Source: Microbacteriaceae bacterium (GTDB lineage: Bacteria; Actinomycetota; Actinomycetes; Actinomycetales; Microbacteriaceae). Taken from it: a stretch of 64,000 bases of DNA. The DNA lies in NCBI GenBank assembly GCA_009780695.1, contig WQZN01000001.1, positions 1 through 64,000 of the forward strand, given 5' to 3'. Below, piece by piece: positions 44,940 through 53,922 of this stretch. Positions within the stretch are counted from its first letter, which is position 1; each line of letters opens with the position of its first letter. The position numbers and the translations under genes are program-made. The notes below the pieces were generated by a model. The model searched no databases. It saw nothing but the letters and a program-made list of their open reading frames with translations, and was not told where the DNA came from.

Positions 44940-45407
44940 ATGTCCACCACGGAATCCCCCGCGGCCACCGCGCTGCCGGCCCCTGAGGACAGCGACCTCG
45001 CCACCCGGCTCGCCGTCGCGATCGGGCGGATCAACCGCCGCATCCGCCCGACTCGCGACGGTCTCAGCCACGGCCTGGTGTCGGCGCTCGGCACGGTCGT
45101 GCGGGTCGGCGAGATCCGCCCGGGCGACCTCGCCCGCGTCGAGGCCGTCGCCGCGCCCACGATGACGCGCCTCGTCGCCGACCTCGAGGCGAAGGGTCTC
45201 ATCACCCGCCGCCCCGACCCGAGCGACGGGCGCTCGTTCTTCGTCGTGCCGACGCCCGCCGGCGTCGACGTGCTGCGTCGTGCGCGCTTCGAGCGCGCGG
45301 AGCGGCTCGCGGCGCTCCTCGAGACGCTCCCCAGGGAGCAGCAGGATGCCGTGCGCGCCGCCATCGAGGGGCTCGAGCGCGCGTCGCAGGCGGCGTTCGC
45401 CCGCTAG
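44940..45407 (+). CDS. MarR-family transcriptional regulator
   Basis: 155-aa winged-helix regulator. LGTVVRVGEIRPGDLARVEAV gives the helix-turn-helix, followed by MTRLVADLEAKGLITRRPDPSDGRSFFVVPT with the conserved DGR wing. It follows the exporter by 15 nt and should repress the upstream promoter through the inverted repeat there. Its stop overlaps that of the convergent GH3 gene in CTAG. Confidence 0.92.
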   Translation: MSTTESPAATALPAPEDSDLATRLAVAIGRINRRIRPTRDGLSHGLVSALGTVVRVGEIRPGDLARVEAVAAPTMTRLVADLEAKGLITRRPDPSDGRSFFVVPTPAGVDVLRRARFERAERLAALLETLPREQQDAVRAAIEGLERASQAAFAR

Positions 45408-47932
45408 AGCGTGATCGAGACCGTCGTGCCCTCGTGGCGGGCGTCGAAGGCCGCGCGGATCGTATAGGTGCCCGTCGGCAGCACCCAGGCCCGCGCCTCG
45501 GTGCTCCACACCTGGAAGGCGCGGCGCGGCAGGCGCACGGTGACGGCGGCGACGCGGCCGGCCCGCACCTCGGCCGCGGCCGCAGCCGCGAACCAGCGCG
45601 CCGGGCGGTCGAACGCGCCGTCCTCGTCGCGCGGGCCGGACAGGTAGAACTGCACCAGGCCGCGGGCATCCCGCTCGCCGTCGTTGGTGATCGCGACGGT
45701 GACCGGCAGGGTGTCCTGCTGGGTCCATTCCTCGGCCGCGATCGGCTCGCCGAGCAGCCAGCGCGTGTAGCCCAGGCCGTAGCCGAAGGGGCGCGCCGGC
45801 GTGCGGCCCAGCTTCTCCCAGCCGCGGTAGCCGACGTGCACGCCCTCGTCGTAGGCGACGACGCCGTCGACCGGCACCGCGTCCGGCACGGGCACGTCAG
45901 CCTCGGTCGCGGGCAGCGTCCACGGCAGGCGGCCGCTCGGCTCGGTCGCACCCGTCAGCGCGTCGGCGAGGCCGTGCCCCGCCTCCTGCCCGGGCAGCCA
46001 CCACCACAGCACCGCGGCGACCTCGTCGAGCCAGGGCAGGATGACGGGCGCGCCCGCGTTCACGACGACGACCGTCTTCGGGTTCGCCGCGGCGACGCGC
46101 CGCACCAGCTCGTCCTGCCGGCCGGGCAGCGCGAGGCTCCGGCGGTCCCAGCCCTCGGACTCGACCTCTTCGTTCGTGCCCACTACGACGATCGCGACGT
46201 CGGCGGCGGATGCCGCGGCGACCGCCTCGGCGAGCTCCGTCTCGGGGTCGCCGGCGTCGAGGCCGTGGCGCAGCTCGAACCGGACGAAGCGGCTGTAGGC
46301 GCCGGCATCCACCACCTGCGCCTCGACGACGATCTCGACGACCGCGGTCTCGCCCTCGGCGACCGTCACGACACGGCTCGGCCCGTCGGGGTGGTTCGCG
46401 GACGAGTTGAGGATGACGTTCGCATCGGCGAACTCGCTCGACTCGCTCACGAGCTCGCCGTCGAACCGGGCCGTGTGGATGCCCGAGAGCCCCACCTCGA
46501 CGCGGTGCGCGCCCGGGGTGTCGAGCGTCACGAGCGCCGTCACCCGGGCCCGCTCGGCGCCCTCGACGATGCCGCGGTTCCAGCCCTCGGCGGCGTCGAC
46601 CACGACCGGTTCGCCGATCGCCTCGCCGTCGGCCCCCAGCAGCACGAGCTCGTAACCCGGCTCGCCGGCCGGGGTGGTGACCAGAGCCGGGTCGATGAGC
46701 GGCGCGAAGCGGCGGCCGGACGCCCCGCGCCGCACCGCGACCTCGGCGTCCGGGAACGCCTCGCGCAGGCCGTCTTCCGGCGTGACGAGGTACTCGGCGT
46801 TGACGAACGCGCTGCCGCCGCCTTGCACGAACGGCTCGAGAGCGTTCGGGCCGATGAGCGCGATCTTCGCGACGCCCGCGGGGTCGAGCGGCAGCGTCGC
46901 GCCCTCGTTGCGGAGCACGACGGATGCCCGGGCCACGGCTTCGCGCAGCAGGGTCGCCGCGTCTTCGGCGTCCCCGTGGTCTCCATTCGCTGCGCTCAGT
47001 CGACCGGCGGGGTCTGCGCTCAGTCGACCGGCGGGGGGCTCTGTGTCCCGCTGGTCGACTGAGGGAGCCTGCGACCGAATGGAGACCGAGGGCCCCGTCG
47101 CCTTGCCGACGCGCTCGGCCAGGAGCCGGAGGCGCGCGACCTTGTCGTCGATGACCGACTCGGGCACGAGGCCGGCGTTCACGGCATCCGTCAGCCGCTG
47201 CTCCCACGGGCCGCCGGGGCCGGGCATGACGAGGTCGAGGCCGCCGAGGGCCGACTCGACCGTGGTCTTCGTCGCGAGCCAGTCGGAGACGACGACGCCG
47301 TCGAAGCCCCACTCGCCTTTCAGCACATGGCCCAGCAAGAACGAGTGATCGGTGGCCTGGGAGGTCTCGCCGCCGGCATCCACCTTGTTGTACGCCGCCA
47401 TGATCGACCACACGCCCGCCCGCGTCACCGCGGCCTCGAAGGGCGCGAGGTAGACCTCGCGCAGCGCCTGCTCGGGGATGCGCGCGATGTACTCCGTGCG
47501 CTCGGTCTCGGACTCGTTGCCGACGAAGTGCTTGACGCACACCCCGACGCCCTCGGCCTGCACGGCCGCGACGAAGGCGACCATGGTGTCGGCGGTGAGC
47601 ACCGGGTCCTCGCTGAAGGCCTCGAAGTGGCGACCGCCGACCGGCGTGCGCTGCAGGTTCACGACGGGCGCGAGCACGACGTCGATGCCGAGGCGCCGCG
47701 CCTCGCGCCCGATCAGGCGCCCCAGGCGGGCGACGAGCTCGGGGTCCCACGTGGCGGCGACGGCCGACGGGGCCGGCAGCTGTGCGGCGACCGGTGCGGG
47801 CTCGGCGATGCCGCGGATGCCGATGGGCCCGTCGCTGAGCGCCATCGCCTCGACGCCGAGGGAGTCGACCGCGTGCGTCGTGAACGACGTCTCACCGGTC
47901 AGCAGACGGATCTTGTCTTCGAGCGACGGCAT
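45404..47932 (-). CDS. Glycoside hydrolase family 3 beta-glucosidase-like enzyme
   Basis: 842-aa cytoplasmic-looking GH3 enzyme with no signal peptide. The N-terminal barrel has ALSDGPIGIRG, NLQRTPVGGRHFEAFSEDP, VKHFVGNESETERTEY and the nucleophile in GVVVSDWLATKT. A PA14-like insert (about 400-520) and the second GH3 domain follow, ending with an FnIII-like domain (FGYGLGYTRW...). Between the barrel and second domain, residues about 282-319 (QRDTEPPAGRLSADPAGRLS) are encoded by a palindromic repeat absent from normal GH3 proteins. It cleaves terminal beta-linked sugars from imported oligosaccharides. ATG 47932. End of the glycan-use gene row. Confidence 0.9.
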   Translation of the reverse strand: MPSLEDKIRLLTGETSFTTHAVDSLGVEAMALSDGPIGIRGIAEPAPVAAQLPAPSAVAATWDPELVARLGRLIGREARRLGIDVVLAPVVNLQRTPVGGRHFEAFSEDPVLTADTMVAFVAAVQAEGVGVCVKHFVGNESETERTEYIARIPEQALREVYLAPFEAAVTRAGVWSIMAAYNKVDAGGETSQATDHSFLLGHVLKGEWGFDGVVVSDWLATKTTVESALGGLDLVMPGPGGPWEQRLTDAVNAGLVPESVIDDKVARLRLLAERVGKATGPSVSIRSQAPSVDQRDTEPPAGRLSADPAGRLSAANGDHGDAEDAATLLREAVARASVVLRNEGATLPLDPAGVAKIALIGPNALEPFVQGGGSAFVNAEYLVTPEDGLREAFPDAEVAVRRGASGRRFAPLIDPALVTTPAGEPGYELVLLGADGEAIGEPVVVDAAEGWNRGIVEGAERARVTALVTLDTPGAHRVEVGLSGIHTARFDGELVSESSEFADANVILNSSANHPDGPSRVVTVAEGETAVVEIVVEAQVVDAGAYSRFVRFELRHGLDAGDPETELAEAVAAASAADVAIVVVGTNEEVESEGWDRRSLALPGRQDELVRRVAAANPKTVVVVNAGAPVILPWLDEVAAVLWWWLPGQEAGHGLADALTGATEPSGRLPWTLPATEADVPVPDAVPVDGVVAYDEGVHVGYRGWEKLGRTPARPFGYGLGYTRWLLGEPIAAEEWTQQDTLPVTVAITNDGERDARGLVQFYLSGPRDEDGAFDRPARWFAAAAAAEVRAGRVAAVTVRLPRRAFQVWSTEARAWVLPTGTYTIRAAFDARHEGTTVSITL
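46978..47087. repeat. Palindromic repeat element inside the GH3 gene
   Basis: Outer inverted repeats GGTCTCCATTCG (46978-46989) / CGAATGGAGACC (47076-47087), inner CTCAGTCGACC (46995-47005, again 47019-47029) / GGTCGACTGAG (47053-47063), and a 24-bp direct repeat. It is read through in frame. It resembles dispersed REP-like elements of this bacterial group and interrupts an otherwise typical GH3 gene. Confidence 0.75.
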
Positions 47933-47972
47933 CGATGGGGTCCTCGGGCTCGGGCGGTCGGGTGATCTCAGC

Positions 47973-49193
47973 CTAGGGCGTGCGCCCCCGGGAGCCGGAT
48001 CCGCTGTGCGGGAGCCGGCTCCGGTTCCCGCACAGCGGATCCGGCTCCCGAACAGCGAGGTACTGCGGCACGGGAACAGCCGCCCCGCCGCGCAGTGCCG
48101 AGAGGTGGGCGCAGATGCCCGGGGCGGTCCACGTCGCGGCCTCGCGCGGGCCGATCACCGACGGACGACGCTCGATCACGGCGGAGACGAACTCATGGAC
48201 CAGGTGCGGATGGGACCCGCCGTGGTACGCCTCGACTCGAACGGGGTCGCCGGTCGCCGAGAAGCGCGCCCGGGTGGGCTGGACGAAGGGGCGCAGAGAC
48301 TCCGGCAGCGTCTCGGTCCGGCCGGCGGGATGGAGCTGCGCGACATCCACCCGATTCCCGCGCTCGCCTCGTTCCGGGCCCGACATGTCATAGACCGTGA
48401 GCGGGCCGCCGTAGGCGGGCGCCCACTCGACGCCGCGTCTCTCGCCGTACAGCGAGAAGCCCTCGATCGCCGACCGGGCCGTCTGGAAGAACGACATGGT
48501 CACGTCGGCCACGACGTCGCTGTCACGGAGGGCGAACAGGCCGACCTCGGCAGGGAAGGGGTTCTCGAAGCCGCCCGCCCTGCGTTCGGCCGTCAGCCGG
48601 CCCGCCCCGCGACAGCTCACGCTGAGCACCGACGTCCCCAGCAGCGCGAGGATCGGCGCGAGCGCGTGGGTCACGTAGTGCATGGGCGGGAAGCCCTGCC
48701 AGTACGGCGGGTAGCCGTCGAGGTTCTGGACGTGGAAGCCCCGATACAGGGTGAGCGCGCCGAGCTCGCCGGCGGAATGCATGTCGCGCACCGCGAAGTA
48801 CTCGCGCGCGAACACGGCGGTCTCCATCATCATGTAGGTCAGCCCCGACCGCTCGGCCGCGGCGATGATCCGGTCGATGTCGTCGAGCGTCGTGGCCATC
48901 GGCACGGCGCAGGCGACGTGCTTGCCCGCCTCCAACGCGGCCACGACCATGTCGGCGTGGAGGAACACCGGCGCGAGGATGTGCACGGCGTCCACCTTCG
49001 GATCGCCGAGCGCGTCATCGAGCCCGGAATAGCCGGCGTCGAGTCCGAAGCGGGCCGCCGCCTCCCGCCGCCGCTCCTCGTCCGGCTCCACGAGGACCAC
49101 GCCCGCGACCTGCGGATGCCGGAGATACAGCGGGACGAAATCCTGCCCGAAGCCCAACCCGACGACGGCGACGGTGATCCCGGTCGCGCTCAC
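47973..49193 (-). CDS. Gfo/Idh/MocA-family oxidoreductase
   Basis: 406-aa NAD(P)-dependent sugar oxidoreductase. The N-terminal Rossmann domain starts ITVAVVGLGFGQDFVPLYL, with VDAVHILAPVFLHADMVVAALEAGKHVACAVPMATT containing the usual cofactor/catalytic loop (the family's EKP appears as AVP here). The C-terminal beta-sheet domain follows. GTG 49193 overlaps the GH3 stop (GTGA). The last 20 or so residues (REPDPLCGNRSRLPHSGSGS) are encoded by a 62-bp palindrome, so the native C-terminus may have been replaced. It may convert a sugar released by the adjacent hydrolases; substrate unknown. Confidence 0.85.
   Translation of the reverse strand: MSATGITVAVVGLGFGQDFVPLYLRHPQVAGVVLVEPDEERRREAAARFGLDAGYSGLDDALGDPKVDAVHILAPVFLHADMVVAALEAGKHVACAVPMATTLDDIDRIIAAAERSGLTYMMMETAVFAREYFAVRDMHSAGELGALTLYRGFHVQNLDGYPPYWQGFPPMHYVTHALAPILALLGTSVLSVSCRGAGRLTAERRAGGFENPFPAEVGLFALRDSDVVADVTMSFFQTARSAIEGFSLYGERRGVEWAPAYGGPLTVYDMSGPERGERGNRVDVAQLHPAGRTETLPESLRPFVQPTRARFSATGDPVRVEAYHGGSHPHLVHEFVSAVIERRPSVIGPREAATWTAPGICAHLSALRGGAAVPVPQYLAVREPDPLCGNRSRLPHSGSGSRGRTP
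47989..48050. repeat. 62-bp near-perfect palindrome at the 3' end of the oxidoreductase gene
   Basis: Centre 48019/48020, a 30-bp stem with one G-T mismatch (48014/48025). Each arm contains CGGGAGCCGG twice, 10 nt apart, the same nested plan as the 60-bp palindromes at 36387 and 38130 though the sequence is unrelated. Confidence 0.85.
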
Positions 49194-51553
49194 CCCCTGT
49201 GGCCGTCGACGAATCGGGAACCGACGGATTCCAGCAGCTTCGCGTCGGGGATGAGGGGCGGGGCGTCCGGATCATCGGGCAGCTGCAGCGTGGCGGCCAG
49301 CCGGATGTCGCGCGAGGACGCGCCGATCTCGATGCGGAACTCACCGCCCTCTCGTCGCCACACTCCGGTGCGGCCGTCGCCGCGACGAGCCGCGCCGTCC
49401 CAGTAGGCGAAGTCGCGGCTCTGCAGCTCGAAGACCACCCGAGCGGATCGGCCCGGGGCCAGGTCGACCTTCTCGAAGCCGCGCAGCTCACGCAGCGGCC
49501 GATGCACCTCGGCATCCGGATCGCCGACATAGAGCTGCACCACCTCGCTTCCGCCGCGCGCCCCGTCATTGGTGATCACGCACGACGCGCGCACCCGACC
49601 GGCCTCCGCGTCGACGACCTCGAGCCACAGGTCCTCGTACGCGAAGCTCGTGTAGGACAGCCCGTGCCCGAACGGGTAGCGCACGGCTCGGCGGCGGGCG
49701 TCGTACCAGCGGTAGCCGATGAAGACCCCCTCGCCGTAGAGCACCGTGCCGCGTTCGCCGGTCCAGTTCGGGAAGCCGGGGGTGTCCCCGACCGCGAGCG
49801 GGAACGTCTCGGCGAGCTTGCCGCTGGGGTTCGATCTGCCGAAGAGGATGTCGGCGATCGCCGCACCCATGCCCTGCCCGGCGAGTCCGGTCTCGACGAT
49901 CGCATCGACGCGGTCGTGCCAGGGGTCCATGGTCACCGGGGAGCCGCTGGACAGGACGACGACGAGGGACGCCCCGGTGCGGTCGCGCAGGTCCGCCAGC
50001 CGCGAGATCAGCGCGGCCTGGTCCGCCGGCAGCGCGAGGCCGCTGCGGTCCTTCGCCTCCTGCTCGGAGGTGAGCGGCAGCCCGACGAAGGCGATGATGG
50101 ACCGCGCCTGCGCGGCGGCGGCCTCCGCCTCGTCGAGAAGCCCCTGTGCCGTGGCGGAGAGGGGCCCGACGCCGGCGAGCTGCACGAGCTCGGCGAGTTG
50201 CAGCTCGCGGACGAGCGTCGCCGCCCGGCGCCCGACGGGAAGCGGCCCGTCGCCCGGGGTGAGCCCGTGCGCCGCGAGGACCGCGAGGCTGTCGTCCTGG
50301 TACGCGTTCTGCGGCGCGTGCACATAGCCGGGGGCGTAGACGACCTCGGCTCCGGCGATCTCGCGGATGCGGTCCAGGGGGATGTCGATCCTGGTCGGCT
50401 CGACGCCGGAGGACCCGCCGCCCTGGATCCGCGGATGCCGCGCATACGCGCCGATGACGGCGATCGGGCCCGACTCCTGCTCGGCGAGCGGGAGGACGGG
50501 CGCCGCGCTGCCGGGGGCCGGCTCGTTGCGCAGCAGCACGAGACAGCCGGCGGCGGCCTCCCGGGCGAGCGCGTGGTGGTCCTCGGCGCGGAGCAGCCCG
50601 AGCTGCTCCGCCGTGAGGCTCCGGCCTGCGACGTGCCCGAGCGCCATCACGGGGCCGTCGACGAGCTCGGGCCCGGGATAGGCGCGCGCGACCAGCTCCA
50701 GCACCCTCCGAGCGGCCGCGTCGACCGCCGATTCGTCGATCTCGCCCGCGCGGACGGCCGCGACGACCTCGGCGTCCGTGCGCCCCTGCGTGCCCGGCAT
50801 CTCGAGGTCCAGGCCGGCCTGCAGCGCCGCGACACGATCGTGCACGGCATCCCAGTCGGACACCACGGCCCCCGTGTAGCCCCACTCGTCACGCAGCACC
50901 TCGGTGAGCAGCCACCGGTTCTGCGAGGCGTGCACCCCGCGCAGGCGGTTGTACGAGCACATGACCGTCCACGGGTCGGCGAGCCGGACGACGCGCTCGA
51001 ACGCGGCCAGGTAGATCTCGCGCAGCGTGCGCTCGTCCGCCTCGACCGAGATCCGCGTCCGCTCGATCTCCTGGTTGTTCGCTGCGAAGTGCTTCAGCGA
51101 GGCCCCGACCCCGGCGGACTGCAGCCCCTGCACATACGCCGCCCCCAGCTCGCCCGCGTGCATCGGGTCCTCGGAGAAGTACTCGAAGTTGCGGCCGCAC
51201 AGCGGCGAGCGCTTCATGTTGACCCCCGGCCCGAGCACGACCTGCACCCCCTCGGCGCGCGCCTCCTCGCCGATGGCGAGCGCGACCCGGCGCATCAGCT
51301 CGCGATCCCATGAGGCCCCCATGGCGGATGCCGTGGGGAACCCGGTCGCCGGCACCCACACCATGTCGACCCCGGTCTCCTTCCGGAGCCCGTGCGGTCC
51401 GTCGCCCACTTCGATCGACGGCACCGGCGCCGGCAGGCCCGGGCGGTCGATCGGCTGGGTGAACCAGTCGTCGACGCCCGAGAGCAACGACGCCTTCTCC
51501 TCGAGGGTGAGGGCGGCGAGGACGGAGTCGACGTCGACGGGTCGAGCTGACAC
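49190..51553 (-). CDS. Glycoside hydrolase family 3 enzyme
   Basis: 787-aa GH3 enzyme without signal peptide. Barrel motifs: IEVGDGPHGLRKETG, VNMKRSPLCGRNFEYFSEDP, KHFAANNQEIERTRIS and the nucleophile in GAVVSDWDAVHD. The second domain has PIAVIGAYARHPRIQGGGSSGVEP, and an FnIII-like C-terminus begins near FGHGLSYTSF. No PA14 insert and no palindromic insertion, unlike the other GH3. GTG 51553 has a strong GGGAGGAG upstream. It probably hydrolyses beta-glycosides delivered by the ABC importer of this operon. Confidence 0.92.
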   Translation of the reverse strand: MSARPVDVDSVLAALTLEEKASLLSGVDDWFTQPIDRPGLPAPVPSIEVGDGPHGLRKETGVDMVWVPATGFPTASAMGASWDRELMRRVALAIGEEARAEGVQVVLGPGVNMKRSPLCGRNFEYFSEDPMHAGELGAAYVQGLQSAGVGASLKHFAANNQEIERTRISVEADERTLREIYLAAFERVVRLADPWTVMCSYNRLRGVHASQNRWLLTEVLRDEWGYTGAVVSDWDAVHDRVAALQAGLDLEMPGTQGRTDAEVVAAVRAGEIDESAVDAAARRVLELVARAYPGPELVDGPVMALGHVAGRSLTAEQLGLLRAEDHHALAREAAAGCLVLLRNEPAPGSAAPVLPLAEQESGPIAVIGAYARHPRIQGGGSSGVEPTRIDIPLDRIREIAGAEVVYAPGYVHAPQNAYQDDSLAVLAAHGLTPGDGPLPVGRRAATLVRELQLAELVQLAGVGPLSATAQGLLDEAEAAAAQARSIIAFVGLPLTSEQEAKDRSGLALPADQAALISRLADLRDRTGASLVVVLSSGSPVTMDPWHDRVDAIVETGLAGQGMGAAIADILFGRSNPSGKLAETFPLAVGDTPGFPNWTGERGTVLYGEGVFIGYRWYDARRRAVRYPFGHGLSYTSFAYEDLWLEVVDAEAGRVRASCVITNDGARGGSEVVQLYVGDPDAEVHRPLRELRGFEKVDLAPGRSARVVFELQSRDFAYWDGAARRGDGRTGVWRREGGEFRIEIGASSRDIRLAATLQLPDDPDAPPLIPDAKLLESVGSRFVDGHRG

Positions 51554-51573
51554 TTCTCCTCCCTTCCTGCGGG

Positions 51574-52923
51574 TCAGGCCAGCGACGGAAGCACGTCGCG
51601 CTGGAGGTCGAGGAACTCGTCCAGCATCGCGACGGCGCGGTTGTGCGAGTCGACGACCGGGTCGAGCAGGATCGCCTGGAGCAGCTTCTGCTTCGATCGC
51701 TCGGCGTACGCCTCGACCAGCAGCTTGTGGATGGAGCCCTGCCTCTGGACCATCGCCAGGATGCCTTCGGGCAGCGGCTCCATCGGCACGGGCACCAGCT
51801 CGCCGTCGCGCACGACCGCCGGGACCTCCACGACCATCTCGTCGGGCAGGCCCGGGATCGCGCCGCGGTTGGGGATGTTCACGGCGGGCAGGGCGCGCTC
51901 CACGCCGCAGGCGACCCACTCGATGATCGGGATCGCCAGTTCCTCGGATGCCTCGATCGCCTGTTCCTCGAGCGGGACGCCGACCGGGCCGTCGTGCTGA
52001 GCGGCGTGCAGCGGGCGCTGCGTGTCGGCGAGACCCACGTGATAGAACCACTCGGGCGTCGGAGCGCCCTCGCGCCACGGCGAACCCTCGGCCGGGTCGT
52101 GGAAGTACTGCAGCTGGGGCACCACGTAGTCCTCAGCCCACGAGATGTACTCGCCCAGGTGGTTCGCGCTCGGCGACGGCCACAGTCCGAAGCGGCGGAA
52201 CAGGATGCGCGACAGCGCGATCTCGTGCCACTCGGAGACCCAGTTCGCGGTGCGCTCGAGCTCGCGCAGGCGCGGGTAGAGGTCCTCGCCCGTCTCGCGA
52301 TCGCGGATCGCCTGGAACCAGGTGAAGTGGTTGATGCCGGCCGCGGGCAGCTCCAGCTGCTCGCGCGGGACGCCGAGGAACTCGGAGATCTGCCGCACGC
52401 CCATGAAGTAGCCGTGGCACAACCCGACCACCTTCACGTTCGTCAGCCGCGAGATGGCCTCGCAGACCTTGTGCTCGGGGTTCGAGAAGTTGAGGAACAG
52501 GGCATCCGGCGCGTGCTGCTCGATCGCGCGGGCGATCTCGAGCAACGGGCCGAACTGGCGCAGGGCGTGGAAGAGGCCGCCGGGGCCGCCGTTCTCGCCG
52601 TACACCTGGCGGAACCCGTGCTTGCGCGGCACCGTGAAGTCCTGCGACCAGTAGTGATAGCGGTCCACCTCGATCGCGGTGACCACGAAGTCGGCCCCGG
52701 CGACCGCGGCATCGAGATCGGTGGTCGCCTCGACGCTCGCGTCGTGGCCGAGGCGGGCGATGAGCCCGCGCGCGTACGTCTCCATCTCGCCCAGGGGCCC
52801 GGCGGCGATGTCCATCAGCGTGATCGCCAGTCCCTTGTCGGCGATCGGCTTGCTCAAGAGCAGATCCCGGAGGATCTTTCCGGCGAACTCTCGGCTGCCG
52901 GCGCCGATCAGTGTGACCTTCAT
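51574..52923 (-). CDS. Glycoside hydrolase family 4 enzyme (NAD+/metal dependent)
   Basis: 449-aa GH4 enzyme. The NAD-binding start KVTLIGAGSREFAGKILRDLLL, FLNFSNPEHKVCEAI, the metal-site GLCHGYFMGVRQI and GINHFTWFQAIRD are all present. GH4 enzymes cleave alpha- or beta-glycosides by an oxidation/elimination route needing NAD+ and Mn2+. Absence of a PTS nearby favours an unphosphorylated alpha-glucoside/galactoside type. ATG 52923 begins the Rossmann strand; the frame upstream is not conserved. It sits between the kinase and GH3 genes. Confidence 0.9.
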   Translation of the reverse strand: MKVTLIGAGSREFAGKILRDLLLSKPIADKGLAITLMDIAAGPLGEMETYARGLIARLGHDASVEATTDLDAAVAGADFVVTAIEVDRYHYWSQDFTVPRKHGFRQVYGENGGPGGLFHALRQFGPLLEIARAIEQHAPDALFLNFSNPEHKVCEAISRLTNVKVVGLCHGYFMGVRQISEFLGVPREQLELPAAGINHFTWFQAIRDRETGEDLYPRLRELERTANWVSEWHEIALSRILFRRFGLWPSPSANHLGEYISWAEDYVVPQLQYFHDPAEGSPWREGAPTPEWFYHVGLADTQRPLHAAQHDGPVGVPLEEQAIEASEELAIPIIEWVACGVERALPAVNIPNRGAIPGLPDEMVVEVPAVVRDGELVPVPMEPLPEGILAMVQRQGSIHKLLVEAYAERSKQKLLQAILLDPVVDSHNRAVAMLDEFLDLQRDVLPSLA

Positions 52924-52945
52924 GTGTGCGCCTTCTCCATTCTGC

Positions 52946-53878
52946 TTACGTGTTCTCAGATCGCGCCGCACTGCGACGCGCAAGGGCGACGGCCCCGACG
53001 ACGGGCGGCTGCGACAGGATCCGCAGCCGGATCGACGGGGTGGCGCTCTCCACCGCGTCGTACAGGGCGGCCTGCAGTCGCGGCTGCCGCTCGATGACCG
53101 CGCCGCCCGCCACGACCGTGTCCCACGGGACGCCGCGCTGTCGGATCCGCTGGACCAGCAGAGCGAGCTGCACCCCGGCCTGGCGGATCACCTCCTGGGC
53201 CGTGGAGGACCCTTCGTCGGCGGCCGCGAACACCTCGGGCGCGTGATCGCCCCATGCCGTCGCCGCTGCGCCGTCGGTCACGGCCAGCGCGAGCCCGGCG
53301 GCATCCTGCACCCCGAAGGCCGCCATGAGACGCCGACCGAGCCGGTCGAGGGGTTCGCCGCGGTCGAGGGCCGCCAGGACCGCGCGAGTGGCCTCTCGGA
53401 CCAGCGCGGGCGCGCTTCCCTCGTCGCCGAGGAGCCAGCCCCATCCGCCGGCGGTGAGCAGCTCGCCCTCCGCGGAGCGGGCCGTCGCGATCGACCCGGT
53501 TCCGACGACGAGGCCGATCCCCTCGGGAATCCCCATGGCCGGGGCCATCAGCTCCGAGTCGTTGACCACGATGACCGGTCCGCTGAAGCGGGTGCGGAGG
53601 GCGTCCTCGAGCTCACGGCACTGCCGGGTGTTCTCGCAGCCGTGCGCGCCGACCGCGAGCGCCGCGGCGAGCGCCGACGGCCCGAGCCGGTCGACGATGA
53701 GACGGTGGAGACCGATCGCATCCGACCGGGGGTCGCCGAGCCCGCCGCGCCAGGCGGAGCTCGCGACCGTCAGATCCTCGAGTGCGGCACCGTCGGCGTC
53801 ATCGGCCGGAGCGGTGACGATCCGGGTCTTGGTCCCGCCGATGTCGACCCCGATCACATACTTCGGACTCACGCCCAT
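52946..53878 (-). CDS. BadF/BadG-type sugar kinase (N-acetylglucosamine kinase-like)
   Basis: 310-aa ASKHA-fold kinase. Phosphate 1: VIGVDIGGTKTRIV. Phosphate 2: VVNDSELMAPAMG. Adenosine region: VVGTGSIATARS and VVAGGAVIERQP. Homologues phosphorylate N-acetylglucosamine or glucosamine. With the NagB-like gene upstream this suggests amino-sugar use. ATG 53878 directly precedes the first motif; a longer frame upstream is unlike the family. Confidence 0.85.
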   Translation of the reverse strand: MGVSPKYVIGVDIGGTKTRIVTAPADDADGAALEDLTVASSAWRGGLGDPRSDAIGLHRLIVDRLGPSALAAALAVGAHGCENTRQCRELEDALRTRFSGPVIVVNDSELMAPAMGIPEGIGLVVGTGSIATARSAEGELLTAGGWGWLLGDEGSAPALVREATRAVLAALDRGEPLDRLGRRLMAAFGVQDAAGLALAVTDGAAATAWGDHAPEVFAAADEGSSTAQEVIRQAGVQLALLVQRIRQRGVPWDTVVAGGAVIERQPRLQAALYDAVESATPSIRLRILSQPPVVGAVALARRSAARSENT

Positions 53879-53922
53879 TCCATGGCCTTCCGGCTGTCGC
53901 AGCGAACTGGCATCGAGGATTC

